NCBI GenBank assembly: GCA_958510875.1
Contig: OY294067.1
Location: 151,168,962-151,232,961 of the forward strand
Direction: 5' to 3'
DNA length: 64,000 nucleotides
Source: Endomychus coccineus
Taxonomy: Eukaryota; Arthropoda; Insecta; Coleoptera; Endomychidae
Of the stretch, positions 41,389-54,989 are shown piece by piece. The position numbers and the translations under genes were made by a program. Below the pieces are notes generated by a model, which did no database searches, was not told the DNA's origin, and saw only the letters and a program-made list of their open reading frames with translations. Each line of letters begins with the position of its first letter. The stretch's first letter is position 1.

Positions 41389-43400
41389 TCAAAAAAGTAC
41401 AAAATTTCATAACGGAAATTTCATACATTTAACTATTCAAATGAAGTGTGGATGGTTCGCTACGGCCAGGCAATCAACTTCTCCTACACCAATGTCTTTC
41501 CTATAGGAAGGTGCGTTAGCCCACACATTCTAATGAGCAAGAATTACAGTGAGAAAAAGTTGCAGCGATACAAACAAAAAATTTCATAACAGCAATTTCT
41601 TACATTTAATTATTCAAATAGAGTGTGGATGGTATGCTACGGCCAGGCAATCAACTTCTCTTACACCAATGTCTTTCCTATGAAAAGGTGCACCAGCCGA
41701 CAAATTCTAATGAGCAAAAATTACAGTGGAAAAAAGTTGCAGCGATAATAGTGGAAAAAAGTTACAGCGATACAAACAAAAAATTTCATAACAGAAATTT
41801 CATACATTCGACTATTCAGATGGAGTGTGGACGGTATGCTACGACCAGGCAATCAATTTCTCCTACATCAATGTCTTAACTATGAAGAGGTGCATCAGTC
41901 GACAAATTCTAATGAGCAAGAATTACAGTGAAAGAAATTTGCAGCGATAATAGTGGAAAAATGTTACAGCGATACAAACAAAAAACTTCGTAACAGCAAT
42001 TTCATACATTTTACTATTCAAATGGAGTGTGGTTGGTTCGCTACGGCCAGGCAATCAACTTCTCCTACATAAATGTCTTCCCTATAAAAAAGTTGCATCA
42101 GCCGAAAAATTTTAATGAGCAAAAATTATAGTGGAAAAAAGTTGCAGCGATACAAATAAAAAATTTCATAACAGAAATTTCATACATTTAACTATTCAAA
42201 TGGAGTGTGGACGTTATGCCACGGCCAGGCAATCAATTTTTCTCACACCAATATTTTCCCCATAAAGAGGTGCATTAGCCGACAAATTCTTATGAGCAAG
42301 AATTAGAGTGTGAAAAAGTTTCAGCGATATAAACAAAAAAATTCATAACAGAAATTTCATACATTTAACTATTCAAATGGAGTGTGGATGGGTCACTACG
42401 GGCAGGCAATCATCTTCTCCTATACCAGTGTCTTCTCCATAAGGGGATGCATTTATTTGCCGTCGAATTCTAATGAGCAAAAATTATAGTGGGAAAAAGT
42501 TACACCCGACAAATTCTAATGAGCGAAAATTACAGTGAAAAAAAGTAGGAGCGAAACAAACAAAAAATTTCATAATAGAAATTTTATACATTTAACTATT
42601 CAAATTTAGTGTGGACGGTATGCTATGACCACGCAATCAACTTCTCGTACACCAATGTCTTTCATATGGAAAGGTGCATTAGCCGAAAAATTCTAATGAG
42701 CAAGAATCACATTGGAAAAAAGTAGCAGCGGAACAAACAAAAAATTTCGTAACACCAATTTCATACATTTAACTATTTAAATGGAGTGTGTACGGTATGC
42801 TACGGCCACGCAATCAACTTCTCTTACACCAATTCTCTATAGAAATGAGCTAATGAGCGAAGATTATAGTGGAAAAAGTTGCAGCGATAAAAATAAAAAA
42901 TTTGATAACGGAAATTTCATACATTTAACTATTCAAATAAAGTGTGGACGTTATGGTTAGGCCAGGCAATCAATTTTTCTTACACCAATGTCTTCTACAT
43001 AGAAAGGTGCATTAGCCGACAAATTTTTATGAGCAGGACATATAGTGTGAAAAAGTGGCAGCGATATAAACAAAAAAATTCATAACAGAAATTTCATACA
43101 TTTAACTATTCAAATGGAGTGTGAATGGGTCGCTACGGCCAGGCAATCAACTTCTCCTATACCAATGTCTTCCCCATGAAGGGATGCATTTGTCGGCAAA
43201 TTCTTATAAGGAAGAATTATAGTGGAAAAAAGTTGCAGCGATACAAACAAAAAATTTCATAACAGAAATTTCTTACATTTAACTATTCAAATGGAGTGTG
43301 GATGGTTCGTTACGGCCAGGCAATCAATTTCTCTTACACCAATGTTTTTCCTATGAAAAGGTGCATTAGCCAACAAATTCTAATGAGCAAGTAAAATCCC
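41389..43400. repeat. Satellite array, 177-bp monomer, about 11 copies
   Basis: The block TTTCATACATTTAACTATTC recurs near 41420, 41600, 41799, 42001, 42180, 42357, 42584, 42761, 42917, 43094 and 43271. Steps are mostly 177-178 bp, with longer units (about 202, 202, 227) and one short (156). Each unit also holds GTGTGGA, GGCCAGGCAATCAACTTCT and ACAAATTCTAATGAGCAA. The longer units carry an extra partial CAGCGATA...GTGGAAAAA segment, indicating unequal exchange. Confidence 0.95.
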
Positions 43401-43404
43401 GTCA

Positions 43405-44291
43405 TCCTGTAAAAATGGTCCATATCGTACTTCAAAATAATTTTAGTTATGAACATTTTGGCTAAAACAAAATTTTGATACCTTCAAGGACAAAAACACA
43501 AGCAACGGATTACAACAGCTTGACTCACCTCGTATATAGGATGCTCTATTTAAAAATATACTTTCAGTGAGGGGTACTGTCATAAGAATCAGCCTTTTCC
43601 TGTAGGTTTCAAAATAATTTTCAAATGTTCATTATAAATATATCCACAACCTTTGTATCTAAATTTGTCAACTTACTTTGCCAGAACTTTGGGACACCTA
43701 TATATGTGACTTTCTTGTTGATTACAACATGATTTCAAAAATTCTGCCTTGAGATATGCGTATTAAGTTCTTCTTATTTCTAAGAACCATGTCATGCGAC
43801 TGTGGATAATGGTCTTCCGATTATTTAAGATTGTCATTTGCGAACATCTTATAGATTTTTTAGCTCTGGCAAAGAAATCTTCCGATAAATCCATAGTTTT
43901 TCACTGAAAGTCCGTCAAAAATAGTAGAACTGTTAATTTATTGTATGAACAACTATCTATTACTCATGTATTGTTATCTATTAGGTTCTATTTAATCATT
44001 TAGATGCATCAATTTTGTAACCACGTTTGCGTCAGAATCCGGTCTATCAATCCTAAAAGATTCACCTTAAATCCGTTGATTGAAAGAGTTGGGAAGATAC
44101 GCAACGCTCGTGCATTCTAGCGTAAACGAGAAGCTGTCTGAGATCTAGATGGCGAGGAACGGTTGAGTTGACCGAGAGACTCAGTCTGCCTGCGACTGCC
44201 GTGAGGTTCAGAGCTCGCGCATACACGCTTATTACGTTTGACTATTGCCGTATTATTATAGATTTACTGTGCCTTCATATCAGTTCTGATA
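43405..44291. other. Non-coding region upstream of the P element
   Basis: No gene seen. The stretch 44050-44290 may hold the P-element promoter and terminus, but I cannot identify the TIR. Confidence 0.4.
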
Positions 44292-44571
44292 ATGACCTCG
44301 GTATCTAATAATAGTTGTTGTTATGTTTATTGTGACAATAATATTCGATCACGTAATGGTGTCACTTTTTTCAAATTTCCGGTGAACGATATTAAAAGAA
44401 CAAAAGAGTGGCAAAAGAATTGTGGAAACATTGAAATCTTCCTAATGGACTTTGAGAAATTAAACTGTTAAAGGATTTGTGAGGAACACTTTTTACCGGA
44501 GTGCATTAACACTAATCGAAAACGGACATTGTTGTGCCATACTGCAGTGCTTATAAACTATAATACGGAAG
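44292..44571 (+). pseudogene. THAP-domain exon of the P element
   Basis: C2CH THAP finger with the conserved FP after the second Cys pair and a W in WQKNCG. It ends at a perfect donor (G/GTAAGT). One nonsense codon sits just before the last Cys-x-x-x-His. Confidence 0.85.
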
Positions 44572-47500
44572 GTAAGTCTAGTTCTTATTCTCATTCCATT
44601 TGGACATCTTTGTCAGCGGTATAAATAACTAACGCTAGATCTGCAGCAGTGAGTTTTAGGACAGTCGTATTTCAAAATTATGAAATTTTCAGCTTATCCA
44701 ATTAAAATAAACTAGTGTGATTAATAAAATTCAGGATTGTCTTTCTTATATTTACCAAAATTATTTTATCATCTCGAATAGATTATTAATAACATTGTTT
44801 ATTTATGCCTAATAAATTGGCAATGATAGCATCTAATATTTATTTTGTAGGATTTCAAATATACTTCTCAATGGTTTGCGTAGTTAAATGAGTATGGTTC
44901 TCCGTTCCAACCAACCACAACATTTTGGTTCCAAAAGTACGGAAAATTATAAACTACCCAGTTTACCTTTCATAAAGTACTATTTGACACGTTGCAATAA
45001 TCATACGCCTACTTAATTAATTGAAGAATATTATCAGATGCATGATTAAAATAATTATAATAAGTATATATATGATAGATTATTGAAATATCGACTGTAC
45101 CTTCATCACATTTCTGCGATATCGTTTATCCAAAATTTATTCTTGATTCTTCACAGTTTTTTATGACGATTATTCTTAAAATTAATAATCTTTCTTATAG
45201 GGGAACCACATCCTTTTGTCACCCCAACAAACCTACCAACGGAACCAAGTCCCAAAACATACGCTAAAAAAATAGCACGTCAAATCAGTACCACGTACAT
45301 TGATTCTACAAACTCAGAGGATGTAATCATCGATTTTGTGAAGGATTCTCCAACTAGAGGACGTACTTTTCGAAAATCCACATCTAGCAGTACTCTCAGC
45401 AGTAAAATGAGCGAACGTTTGTTAGCAATGCCTTCCAAAACAGAATCATTGCTACAAAGAAAGACAAGGGCATTGACAATTAAGATAACAAAGTTGAAAT
45501 AAAAATTGAAAGCTAGGTATTCGCAAACATATAGACTGAGACAAAAGCAAAAGTCTCTCACAAATAGAACAATCATGAATAATTTACTGAGATTTGAGAG
45601 TAATGCTACAAGAACGTTCGTTAATATGCAAGTTTTCCATGGCCGAAATTCGAAATGGTTATTAGCTGAGAAACAATTAGCTCTTTCCTCATATATATAA
45701 ATCTCCTAGTGCATATAAATATATGACGAATAACTTGAAACTATCTCTCCCATCTGTTCGAGTGATCCAAACGTGGTTAAAAGTGTTCAATTTGAAAACT
45801 GGATTGAAAACAAAACTTATTAATAAACTTTCTTTGGAAGCAAAATGTATTACTGATCGTGAGAAGATGTGTGTTGTGATGTGTGATGAGATTGTTTTGA
45901 AAAAACAATTCGAATATAATAGATCTGATGACAACGTGGAAGGTTACCAGGATCTTGGGATGTTACACCGGGAGGAGAAATTAGCAGACACAGCTCTCGT
46001 ATTTTTCATTCGTGGTCTTCTCCATAACTGGAAGATACCCTTGTGTTACTACACATCTTCTGGTCCCATGAAAAGTGTTTCATTGCAGCACATCATCATC
46101 GATGTGATAAGGGCATTAAGGAATATGTCATTCAATCCCCAGGTACTGGTCTGTGATCAGGGATCGAATAATAGAAGTGCGTTAACTTTGTTGGGTGCTA
46201 CAAAAGATAATCCTGTTCTTGATGTGGATAGTCAAAAAGTATTCACATGTTTTGATGCACCTCATTTAATAAAAAGCTTACGTAATAATTTCATGAATCC
46301 AAAATTGTCATTTATTGTTAACAAAAAGCTCGTTTCTTGGTCTGACATTGTCAAAATCTACACTCTCGATCAAACTAGTTCAACTTCCAGAGCAATGATT
46401 AAAATTACGGATAGTCATATTTATCCCACAAATTTTCAAAAAATGAGAGTCAAATTAGCAACACAAATTTTTTCACAAACTATTGCTGCAACAATGAGCA
46501 CTGCAGATAAAACGAAACAGGTGAATAGTTCCACAATACTAGACACTGCAGATTTTATTGAAAATATTAATCATTTATTTGATGCTTTAAATAGTAAAGT
46601 GTTGAAAGATCAGAATCCCCATAAGAGAGCCTATCTATTTATCAAGATCTACCTGAGAAAGTTTTGACTGATGCTTCATTATATTTTCAAAATGTAGAAG
46701 TTTTCGAAGGCGAGAAACGGAGGAATAATATTTACTGCCTAAACGGCTTTTTATGGACTATTAAAGCAATTCTATTATTATGGTCCTCTTTGAAAGAGAA
46801 GAAAATAAATTATTTATTGACGAATTTTTTGACTCAAGACCCCTTGGATTTTTTTTTCTGTAATCAGAACACGGGAAGGTTATAACCCCACACCTACTGT
46901 ACGACAATTTCGCATTTCAATTCAACACAACATGAACATAAGACTTCAAATGGCTGCAACTGCAGGAAATTGTGAGGTGGACGAAAGCGACATGTTGGAC
47001 CTTGAAAAATCAGATTCCTGTGATTTTAGTGGAGAAAAGGAAATAATTAATCCGAACAAAGCCAATGACAATGATGTGCCACAAAATGAATTTGAGAGTG
47101 ATTGGTATCCAGATGAATGCATAGGTGATGTAGAAATATTACTCTGGAGACATGTTCCAATGTTTATGTTGCTGGTTATCTAGTAAATAACATTCTGAGA
47201 AAAACAAAATGTAAATATTGTGAAGTGAAACTGCTCAAAAACAGTGAAATACTTCAAGGAAATGAACTTCTTCTTTTGAATAAAGATAACTCATGTTCTG
47301 CAAGTGTGAAATTTCTGAAACGACCTACGGAAGAGTTTTGTAACATTGTAACTTTTTTATTTTCAAGATTTAATGCTCTCTTCGATAAATGCGGACCAAA
47401 TGTTGCACAAAACATTGAAAACTCCATTTTAAACTTGCTAAATGTTCATCACGGTTGGTTTGCAGACAATAATAGTCCAGAATGTGTAAATCATAGAATA

Positions 47501-47650
47501 AACATTGTGAAGTTATTTATAAAAATGAAAATTTTTCGCAACTTAAAATGGGAATCGCAAAAATTTTGTTTCTTTGTGCTATTGCTATTTATTTGTTTAT
47601 CTCGTTTGAATCTTTTACAATATCCTGTGCGGGTACAATCGTGTTAAATT
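44292..47650 (+). pseudogene. P-element-type transposase with THAP domain, decayed
   Basis: Exon 1 (44292-44571) encodes a THAP zinc finger: CCYVYCDN, FFKFPV, then CEEHF, with TAA at 44469-44471 inside. GT-AG intron 44572-45200. Exon 2 continues in phase (EPHPFVTPTNLP), with TAA at 45499-45501 and a frameshift near 45700. The transposase core in 45723-46667 has LPSVRVIQTWLKVF, MCDEIVLKKQFEYN, ALVFFIRGLLHNWKIPL, VCDQGSNNRSALTLLG and FDAPHLIKSLRNNF, all P-family landmarks including acidic positions. Further shifted pieces carry TQDPLDFFF, PTPTVRQFRIS, and AGYLVNNILRKTKCKYC near the C-terminus. The family binds DNA through THAP and uses GTP as cofactor. Confidence 0.9.
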
Positions 47651-48998
47651 ATCATTCTATGAATTTTAATAAAATCAAATGTTTGATTTTTTCCACAGCA
47701 CTGTTTAGATGATGAGATACAATTTTATAAATTTTGTTTCTATGTGCTATATATGCATTATTTTATATGCAAATACTGCTTCGACGTACCACTACATGTA
47801 CCACCAGAATCCAAACATTTATATTTATTTGTTATCTTGTTTGAATCTTGTAAAATATCCTGGGCGTGTACAACCGGATCAAATTATCATTCTACGAAAT
47901 TTAATAAAATCAAATGTTTTTTTCATAGCACTGTTTGATAAAAAGATACAATTTTATAAATTTTGTTTCTATGTGCTATATATGCATTATTTTATATGCA
48001 AATACTGCTTCGACGTACCACTACATGTACCACCAGAATCCAAACATTTATATTTATTTGTTTATCTTGTTTGAATCTTGTAAAATATCCTGGTCGGGTA
48101 CAATCATATTAAATTATCATTCTATGAATTTTAATGAGATCAAATTTATGATTTTTCCCATAGCACTGTTTGGATAATGATATACAATTTTATTAATTTT
48201 GTTTCTATGTGCTATATACGCATTATTTTATATGCAAATACTGCTTCGACGTACCACTACATGTACCACCAGAATCCAAACATTTATATTCATTTGTTTA
48301 TCTTGTTTGAATCTTGAAAAATATCCTGGGCGGGTACAATCGTATTAAATTATCATTCTATGAATTTTAATGAAATCAAATGTTTGATTTTTCCCATAGC
48401 ACTGTTTAGATAATGAGATACAATTTTATAAATTTTGTTTCTATGTGCTATATACGCATTATTTTATATGCAAATACTGCTTCGACGTACCACTACATGT
48501 ACCACCAGAATCCAAACATTTATATTTATTTGTTTATCTTGTTTGAATCTTGAAAAATATCCTGGGCGGGTACAACCGGATTAAATTATCATTCCATGAA
48601 TTTTAATAAAAACAAATGTTTTTTTCATAGCACTGTTTAGATAATGAGATACAATTTTATAAATTTTGTTTCTATGTGCTATATACGCATTATTTTATAT
48701 GCAAATACTGCTTCGATGTACAACTACATGTACCACCAGAATCCAAACATTTATATTTATTTGTTTATCTTGTTTGAATCTTGTAAAATATCCTGGGCGG
48801 GGTACAACCGGATTAAATTATCATTCTACGAAATTTAATAAAATCAAATGTTTTTTCATAGCACTGTTTGATAATAAGATACAATTTTATAAATTTTGTT
48901 TCTATGTGCTATATATGCATTATTTTATATGCAAATACTGCTTCGACGTACCACTACATGTACCACCACAATCCAAACATTTCTATTTATTTTGTTTC
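47565..48998. repeat. Tandem array, 230-236-bp unit, about 6 copies
   Basis: GATACAATTTTATAAATTTTG starts near 47716, 47945, 48181, 48417, 48648 and 48878 (steps 229-236 bp), with a partial unit at 47565. Each copy holds CTGCTTCGACGTACCACTACATG and GTTTGAATCTTG. The array begins within the last recognisable P-element codons. It ends where the LINE starts. The repeated small ORFs inside are by-products. Confidence 0.95.
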
Positions 48999-49047
48999 TC
49001 TTTTGGTTCTTCCAGTTAAAATATTCTCAACAGTTATCCATAGCTGA

Positions 49048-49302
49048 GGAAATGAAACTCGTCCTATTAAAGTTATCTTGGGCTCTGCTGATGATGTTAA
49101 ATTCATTTAAAAAAATAAACCAGTAAAAATTCCAGGTATCAAGATCGCCGCTGATCAAACTAAGGCTCAGCAAGCATATTTAAAAAAAGTGAAATCTCAT
49201 CTTGATGAACATATTAGAAATGGGGATCTATCAAAAACGATCAAATTTATTAAAAATAAACCTACAATTGTCAATATAACTAGCCAACAAAAAAAACAGT
49301 GA
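49048..49302 (+). pseudogene. LINE ORF1 C-terminal fragment
   Basis: The frame reads NETRPIKVILGSADDVKF, then a TAA, then ADQTKAQQAYLKKVKSHL and GDLSKTIKFIKNKPTIV. This is the usual C-terminal segment of ORF1 proteins in this LINE group (R-P-hydrophobic-K-V...DxTxxQ...TIKYI). Its stop TGA overlaps the start region of ORF2. Confidence 0.65.
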
Positions 49303-52078
49303 AGTACCCTAATATATTATTGAACACTGACATTATTCTAAATGCTCAGAGTTTGCTGAATAAAATTGATCAAATTCAAATAAACATTTTATGTCATGCA
49401 CCTAAGCTGATATTGGTTAGCGAAGCTAGAAATACGAATGAAATTGAAGATTTTGAAATAATTATTGATGGCTACAACCTTATTCGATGCAACTCAAGAA
49501 ATCGTCATACTGGAGGTGTTGTTATATATGTTAAAAATAATTTAAAATATTCGGTAATAAAAACTTTTGTGTTAGAAGATAATTTATGGTGTAAAATGAT
49601 TAAAGTTAATTTTGGCTCATGTGAGTGGCAAATTGAATGCCTGTATCATTCTCCCTCTAGTTCCGATGCTGTATTCTTAGAGAAGTTTGATAACATCTGT
49701 GATGACTTTTTTAATTGTAATAAGCGATGTAATTTAATTCGTGATGTTAATTTGGACTTTTTGAATAACAGTTTTTATGTAAAAAAAATTAAATCTATCC
49801 TCTTGCAATATGGTATTGAGCAACTGGTAAATGAGCCTACAAGAATAGTAAAAGATAGTGGAACATTAATTGATTATGTTCTAGTGAATCACAATTCTGC
49901 TACTTGCTGTGTGCACGATACTCCTAAAATAAGTGATCACTCTTTAATCTCGGTAAATTTGAACAAACATTTTAATAATGTGAGTACATCTACAAAAAGG
50001 TATAGAAATATGAGTTCTACAAACTTAGATAAAATTAAACTTGAATTAATTACTTGTAACTGGCACTTGGACTCTACTGATGTAAACTTTATTTATCATA
50101 ACTTCTTAAATAATTGTAAGGCCGTAATAGATAACGTTTCACCTGTACAGAGTTATCAATATAAAAACAATGTTCCATGGTTCGACAATGAAATTTACAA
50201 TAGTATAAAAAAACGTGATAGGATGTACAGGGAATTTGTATCATCAAGGGGAGCAGATAGAAATTTAAAGTGGAACAATTTTAAGAAACAGAGAAATGTA
50301 GTAACAAATTTATTAAAAACAAAAAAAAATGTATTACTTTGATAAAATCGATAGGTACCGCAATAACTCTAGATCTATGTGGAAAACGTTGAAAAGTCTG
50401 ATAAATGGCAAAAATCATAATTTTCCAAATGTTGTTGATTTTAGTTTTAATAATACGCCTAATTCAGAAAGAAATGGAAATGAAATTGTCAACAAATTTA
50501 ATAATTATTTTATAGATAGCATAGCTGATATTGTGGAAAGCATTGAAAATGATGAACAATGGAAATTTTGCAACTATAACTTATATCCTACTTTGTCAAA
50601 GTTTAAAACTTTGTCTATGGAAGATCTGCGTGAAATTGTTAACTCTTTAGACAATAAAAGTAGTACATATGAAGTACTTAATTCAAAAACTCTGAAAGAA
50701 ATTTTTGAAGTCTGTGGGCATGTGATATTAAACTTTGTAAATATCTCACTGAAGACATGCAAAGTGCCAGATGCTTTGAAAGTTAGTACTGTGGTTCCCA
50801 TACCTAAAGTTAGTAATACCATAAAGGCTAATGAGTTTAGACCTATTAATACCTTGCCAGCTCTAGTAAAAACTCTCGAAATAGCAGTTTATAATCAAAT
50901 TTTAAAACACATTGAATATAATGAGATTTTAGTTAACAATCAATCAGGGTTTCGTAAAAAAATTTCTTGTGAAGCAGCACTTCAGCTTGCATTATGTACT
51001 TTCAAAATGGAAATAGATAATAATAAATATGTAGTGGCTGTAGTTATAGATCTAAAAAGGGCTTTTGAAACCATAGATAGAGACATTCTCTTAAGAAAAC
51101 TTGGGGGGTATGGTATTGAGTGTGAGGTGTTCAAATGGTTATCTCACTACCTAATGGATAGAAAACAAAAAGTCAAAGTCTGCGATATTATCTCAAATGT
51201 AATAAATATTCATGTAGGTGTACCCCAGGGTAGTGTGCTAGGCCCCCTCCTATTCATTTTGTATTTAAATGACTTGAATATTTTTATAGACCTTGATTTT
51301 CTAAATATGTTCGCAGACGATGCTTTATTAGCTTGTTTTGCAGAAGATTTATGGAATGCTATAAATAACATGAATTCTGCTGTTTCTAAAATAAATAAAT
51401 ATTTAAAATTAAATAAATTAGAGTTAAATACTCTGAAAACCAAAGCTATGATAATAACGACTGAATACAAGTACAAATGTCTTAATATTAATGAAATTAA
51501 TCCTAAAATAAATGGAGAAAAAATTGAAATTGTAACATCCATAAAATATCTTGGATTTTATATTGACAATCTTTTGTTATTTGGTAATCATTTTGATTAT
51601 ATGTTTAAAAAAATTTGTAAAAAAATATATTTTTTTACAAGAGTATCCAGTAATTCATCACTGCAGTCCAGAGTTACAGTTTTCAATTCAATTATTCAGC
51701 CTCATTTTGATTTTTGCTCTTCCGTTATCTATTTGTTTAATTTAAATCAAGTATCCCAACTACAAAAACTACAAAATAGGGGTATGAGGATTGTTCTGCG
51801 AACAAACCGATATACTCCAATTGTAAATATGCTTCAATCTCTACAGTGGTTCTCAGTTTCTCAGAGGTTGTTCTACATAACAATGATTTTTATATATAAA
51901 ATTCTGTATAATTTGGCACCACCGTACTTTTATGATTTTATAAATTTCATGCTCTATGATTTCTTTGATTTTTAAAGGTTTTGTGAACTATAACAATTTA
52001 CCTAATATTGTCAAAACGAGTTCATCCTTAAGGATTTTTAAACAACAACTAGCAGACTATGTGAGAGAAAATAAATAA
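49299..52078 (+). pseudogene. LINE ORF2: APE endonuclease and reverse transcriptase
   Basis: Endonuclease in 49299-50342: VSEAR, RHTGGVVIYV, YHSPSSSDAVF, RDVNLDF, IDYVLVN, ISDHSLI. A one-base indel in an A-run near 50325 shifts to the RT frame (to 51975): TVVPIPK, FRPINTLPALVKTLE, NNQSGFRKKISCEAAL, VVIDLKRAFETID (A-box), GVPQGSVLGPLLFILYLND and MFADDALLA with both catalytic Asp, then KYLGFYID. A second indel near 51972 moves the last 35 codons (LPNIVKTSSSLRIFKQQL) to another frame ending at 52078. Only these two shifts separate it from an intact gene. The catalytic residues are all present. Confidence 0.9.
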
Positions 52079-52271
52079 TAAAGTGTTGTATTGCTGCTGT
52101 CTGTGATTCTATAGTCCAATTTTTCATTCTTCATTTTAAAGTTTGTAATTTTTTAGCGATCTTAAATTATAATTATAAAGTGTACAAAAATATAAAATTG
52201 TAATTATGATGCTTATCATGTTTGTATATTAGGGTTTCCTATTTATTTAAATAAAGTTCTTCTTCTTCTTC

Positions 52272-52663
52272 ATATGTTTATGGAGTTGATTGTTTAGGGA
52301 GAATCTGAAATAGCCATTTATAAAAGTAACTAAATATTTGTTTGTATATTTAGTGGAAAGTTATTTTGTTAACAGATAAAATTTATGGTGTCCCATGTTT
52401 AGTATTCCCAGGAAGAAACCCTCTCTGGGTATTTGCAAACATATTCCTTTCCCCGAAAATTGGTTAGTAGAGTCCAAAAGTCTTCCTATTAAAGATCAAA
52501 TAGGTATCTTATAAACCGTGCCTCTAATAAGAATTTTTGTAGGAATACCTCCTTTTCTCCAAATTAATATATTGTACAGTATATTGAATACAGATACAAA
52601 TTCACCAACCCATATTCTATATGAAAGTTAAAAGCTAACAAACTGAAAATAAAACATATTTCA
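52272..52663. other. Spacer between LINE and transposon-like gene
   Basis: Nothing recognised. The left terminus of the next element may lie here. Confidence 0.4.
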
Positions 52664-54989
52664 ATGAAAAAGAAACTTATAGCAGACACCAAGGTAAAAT
52701 ACAATAATGGGGTGTATGAATTGCCAGCTGGGCTAAGGGATGATGGTAATGAAGAGCTTGTTCAGACAGATTTATTCAATCGTGGAGACAATACTTGTAT
52801 GAGCGAAAATTGCTGCCAATACCTAAATAACTCTGAAAATCACGTATATTCTTCCACTCCAAAGAAAGAAGATGAACCTTTCAATATCTCTAATCTTTCG
52901 CAGATGTCGAAAGAAAACATTAATGTTGATTTAGACCTTAATTATCAATCGGAATATTAAAGCAAAAGTGCTTTAAACTTCCAAGAATATTGATCCCACC
53001 CCCAGTTCCGAGGATATATCTCATACAATTCTTCACTTAGCTGATCAAAAATCAGAAATACATATAACTTAGCCTCTTAATTCCAAGAATGAAAATTCCA
53101 CTACTTGGAAACGCCCCAACTATAAAAGTTGTAAAATCAAAAAAGGCATCTTCTCTCTCTGTGAAGAGGAGCTTGACGCAATGTGTTCCGAAAAAGGACA
53201 ACTTGAGAGAGGACACTACCCTTACATCTTACGCAATAACATTACCACAATCAACAATACTTGTATAATCAATTTTAAGCAAATCCGTTTTTTAAAGCGA
53301 GCAGATGCTATAAAACTATATGCATATTGCCCGTTTAACTGTAAGTGTTTTATTATTTTATTAAAAAATATCTCAAAAAATATTCCTTATTATGAAGTGG
53401 AGGTTTTGAGTTCTTCACTTAACTATAATCATACAAGAAAAAATACTAGTCATATTAAGGGTGTAGGACGATCTATTGTTAGAAAAAAACTGGCAAATAT
53501 CAAGCCTTTTAAGCATAGACAAAAATGCATCAAAAATCTTCCTGATTCTATGGCATTGAGAGGTAATTTAGGTGATGTGAAGTCTGAACATGTTATTCGA
53601 AAAATAAGATCAGAAAAATTGTCTCTCTTGGATACACATTCAGATGATTTTATAGATATGGTACTGTTACATCGTCGAAATAATCTCGAATATATTCAAA
53701 GTGTTGGTGAGCCCTTTTTCGTTCACATTTATAGTACTCAACAGTTAGACATCTTGCGCCATGAAAGTACCCATGAATTACCCATTCTTTTCTTAGACGC
53801 CACAGGATCCATTATTCGTAAGCCTCCTTCTACTAAAAAAAAGAGTATACTATTATGCTGGCGGTATTAGGTTGACCCAAAATAATCGTGTATGTCCAAT
53901 TATGGAAATGATTTCAGCAACTCACGATGGTGGTTCAATTGGCATGTGGTTAGGTAAATTTAAAATGTATTCCTTACAGCATTTACTGACTTCAGCTATG
54001 TATTTATTAATGCAATATGTATGTTTTGGAACAACACAACTCTTATAAATTATCTAAATCTAACTTTTGATGAAATATACAAAGGTAAACATTTTGAAAG
54101 ATGTGATTTAGTTATTCCACAAATATGTTGCTGTCTTTTTTTCAAAATAATTGCGGTCGATGTGAATAAGTGTTTTAGCAATGGCACTAATGGAGTTATT
54201 GAGGAAATTATGAGTGCTGTGTTTAATTTTAATGACATACATTCAGTTGAAATGTGGTTCAAACATATTTGTGTACTACTAATATAATAAGATTCTTGAC
54301 CCAGTATGAATTATGTGTACTACTGAATTATCCGAAATATAATTGATCAGTTCAATCGTCCTTAAACCAACTGGTCAGTATTTGTCTGAAAGAAGATGCA
54401 TTATCTTCATTACACAACCCCGATTTAATTTTAAATACCAACACCACTTATACTTCAGATGTACATTACTCACTGAATAAATCTAGTCCTTTCTATAAAC
54501 ATTTCTTGAATATTTTTAATCAGATGGAGTTTAAGTCCAGTGGAAGTAATTCAAGAATCAATCTCTATTTTAGTCCGGATTTTCACAAATTACGCATTGA
54601 AAAAAATATATTCCGCTTCTACACCACTTTGGTCTGGTATTCCGTTGAATGAAGAACGAATGAGCAATGCTCCTATAGAAAGATGGTTTGGCATCACCAA
54701 AAATAGTGTGTTATGTGGAGAAAAACATGAAAAGTGTAGTCGAGTCATTCGCAAAATAAGATCCCATGTAGTCAGTATTCATAAAGAAATGTCTTTAAAA
54801 ATAATGAAAAGTAGGTGTGCTACAAATGTAATGTCGAAAGATTTGTCGAAAAAATAAGGAATATTGTTTTCTGAACAATGGAACGAAAAAAAAGATGTTC
54901 ACATTAGTTATTTCAAAAAGAGCAGAATGGTGGGCTTGATGTCATTGAAAAAACCATTCCAAAATTTAATCGAATTAAATTCATCCGAT

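Larger units (their letters stand above)
49010..52271 (+). mobile_element. CR1/L2-type LINE, 5'-truncated, nearly intact ORF2
   Basis: Order: C-terminal piece of ORF1 (49048-49302), ORF2 with APE endonuclease and RT (49299-52078), a short 3' UTR and a terminal AATAAAGTTCTTCTTCTTCTTC. A 3' microsatellite of this kind, not poly(A), is characteristic of CR1/L2 relatives. The 5' end abuts the tandem array. No clear target duplication. Confidence 0.85.

Noticed and set aside
41389..43400. CRISPR-like regular repeats
   Set aside because: Units of 177 bp repeat over their whole length with no unique spacers, in a eukaryotic setting. It is a satellite.
47709..49126. Series of similar 64-121-codon ORFs as a gene family
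   Set aside because: They are the same frame of the 230-236-bp tandem repeat read several times.
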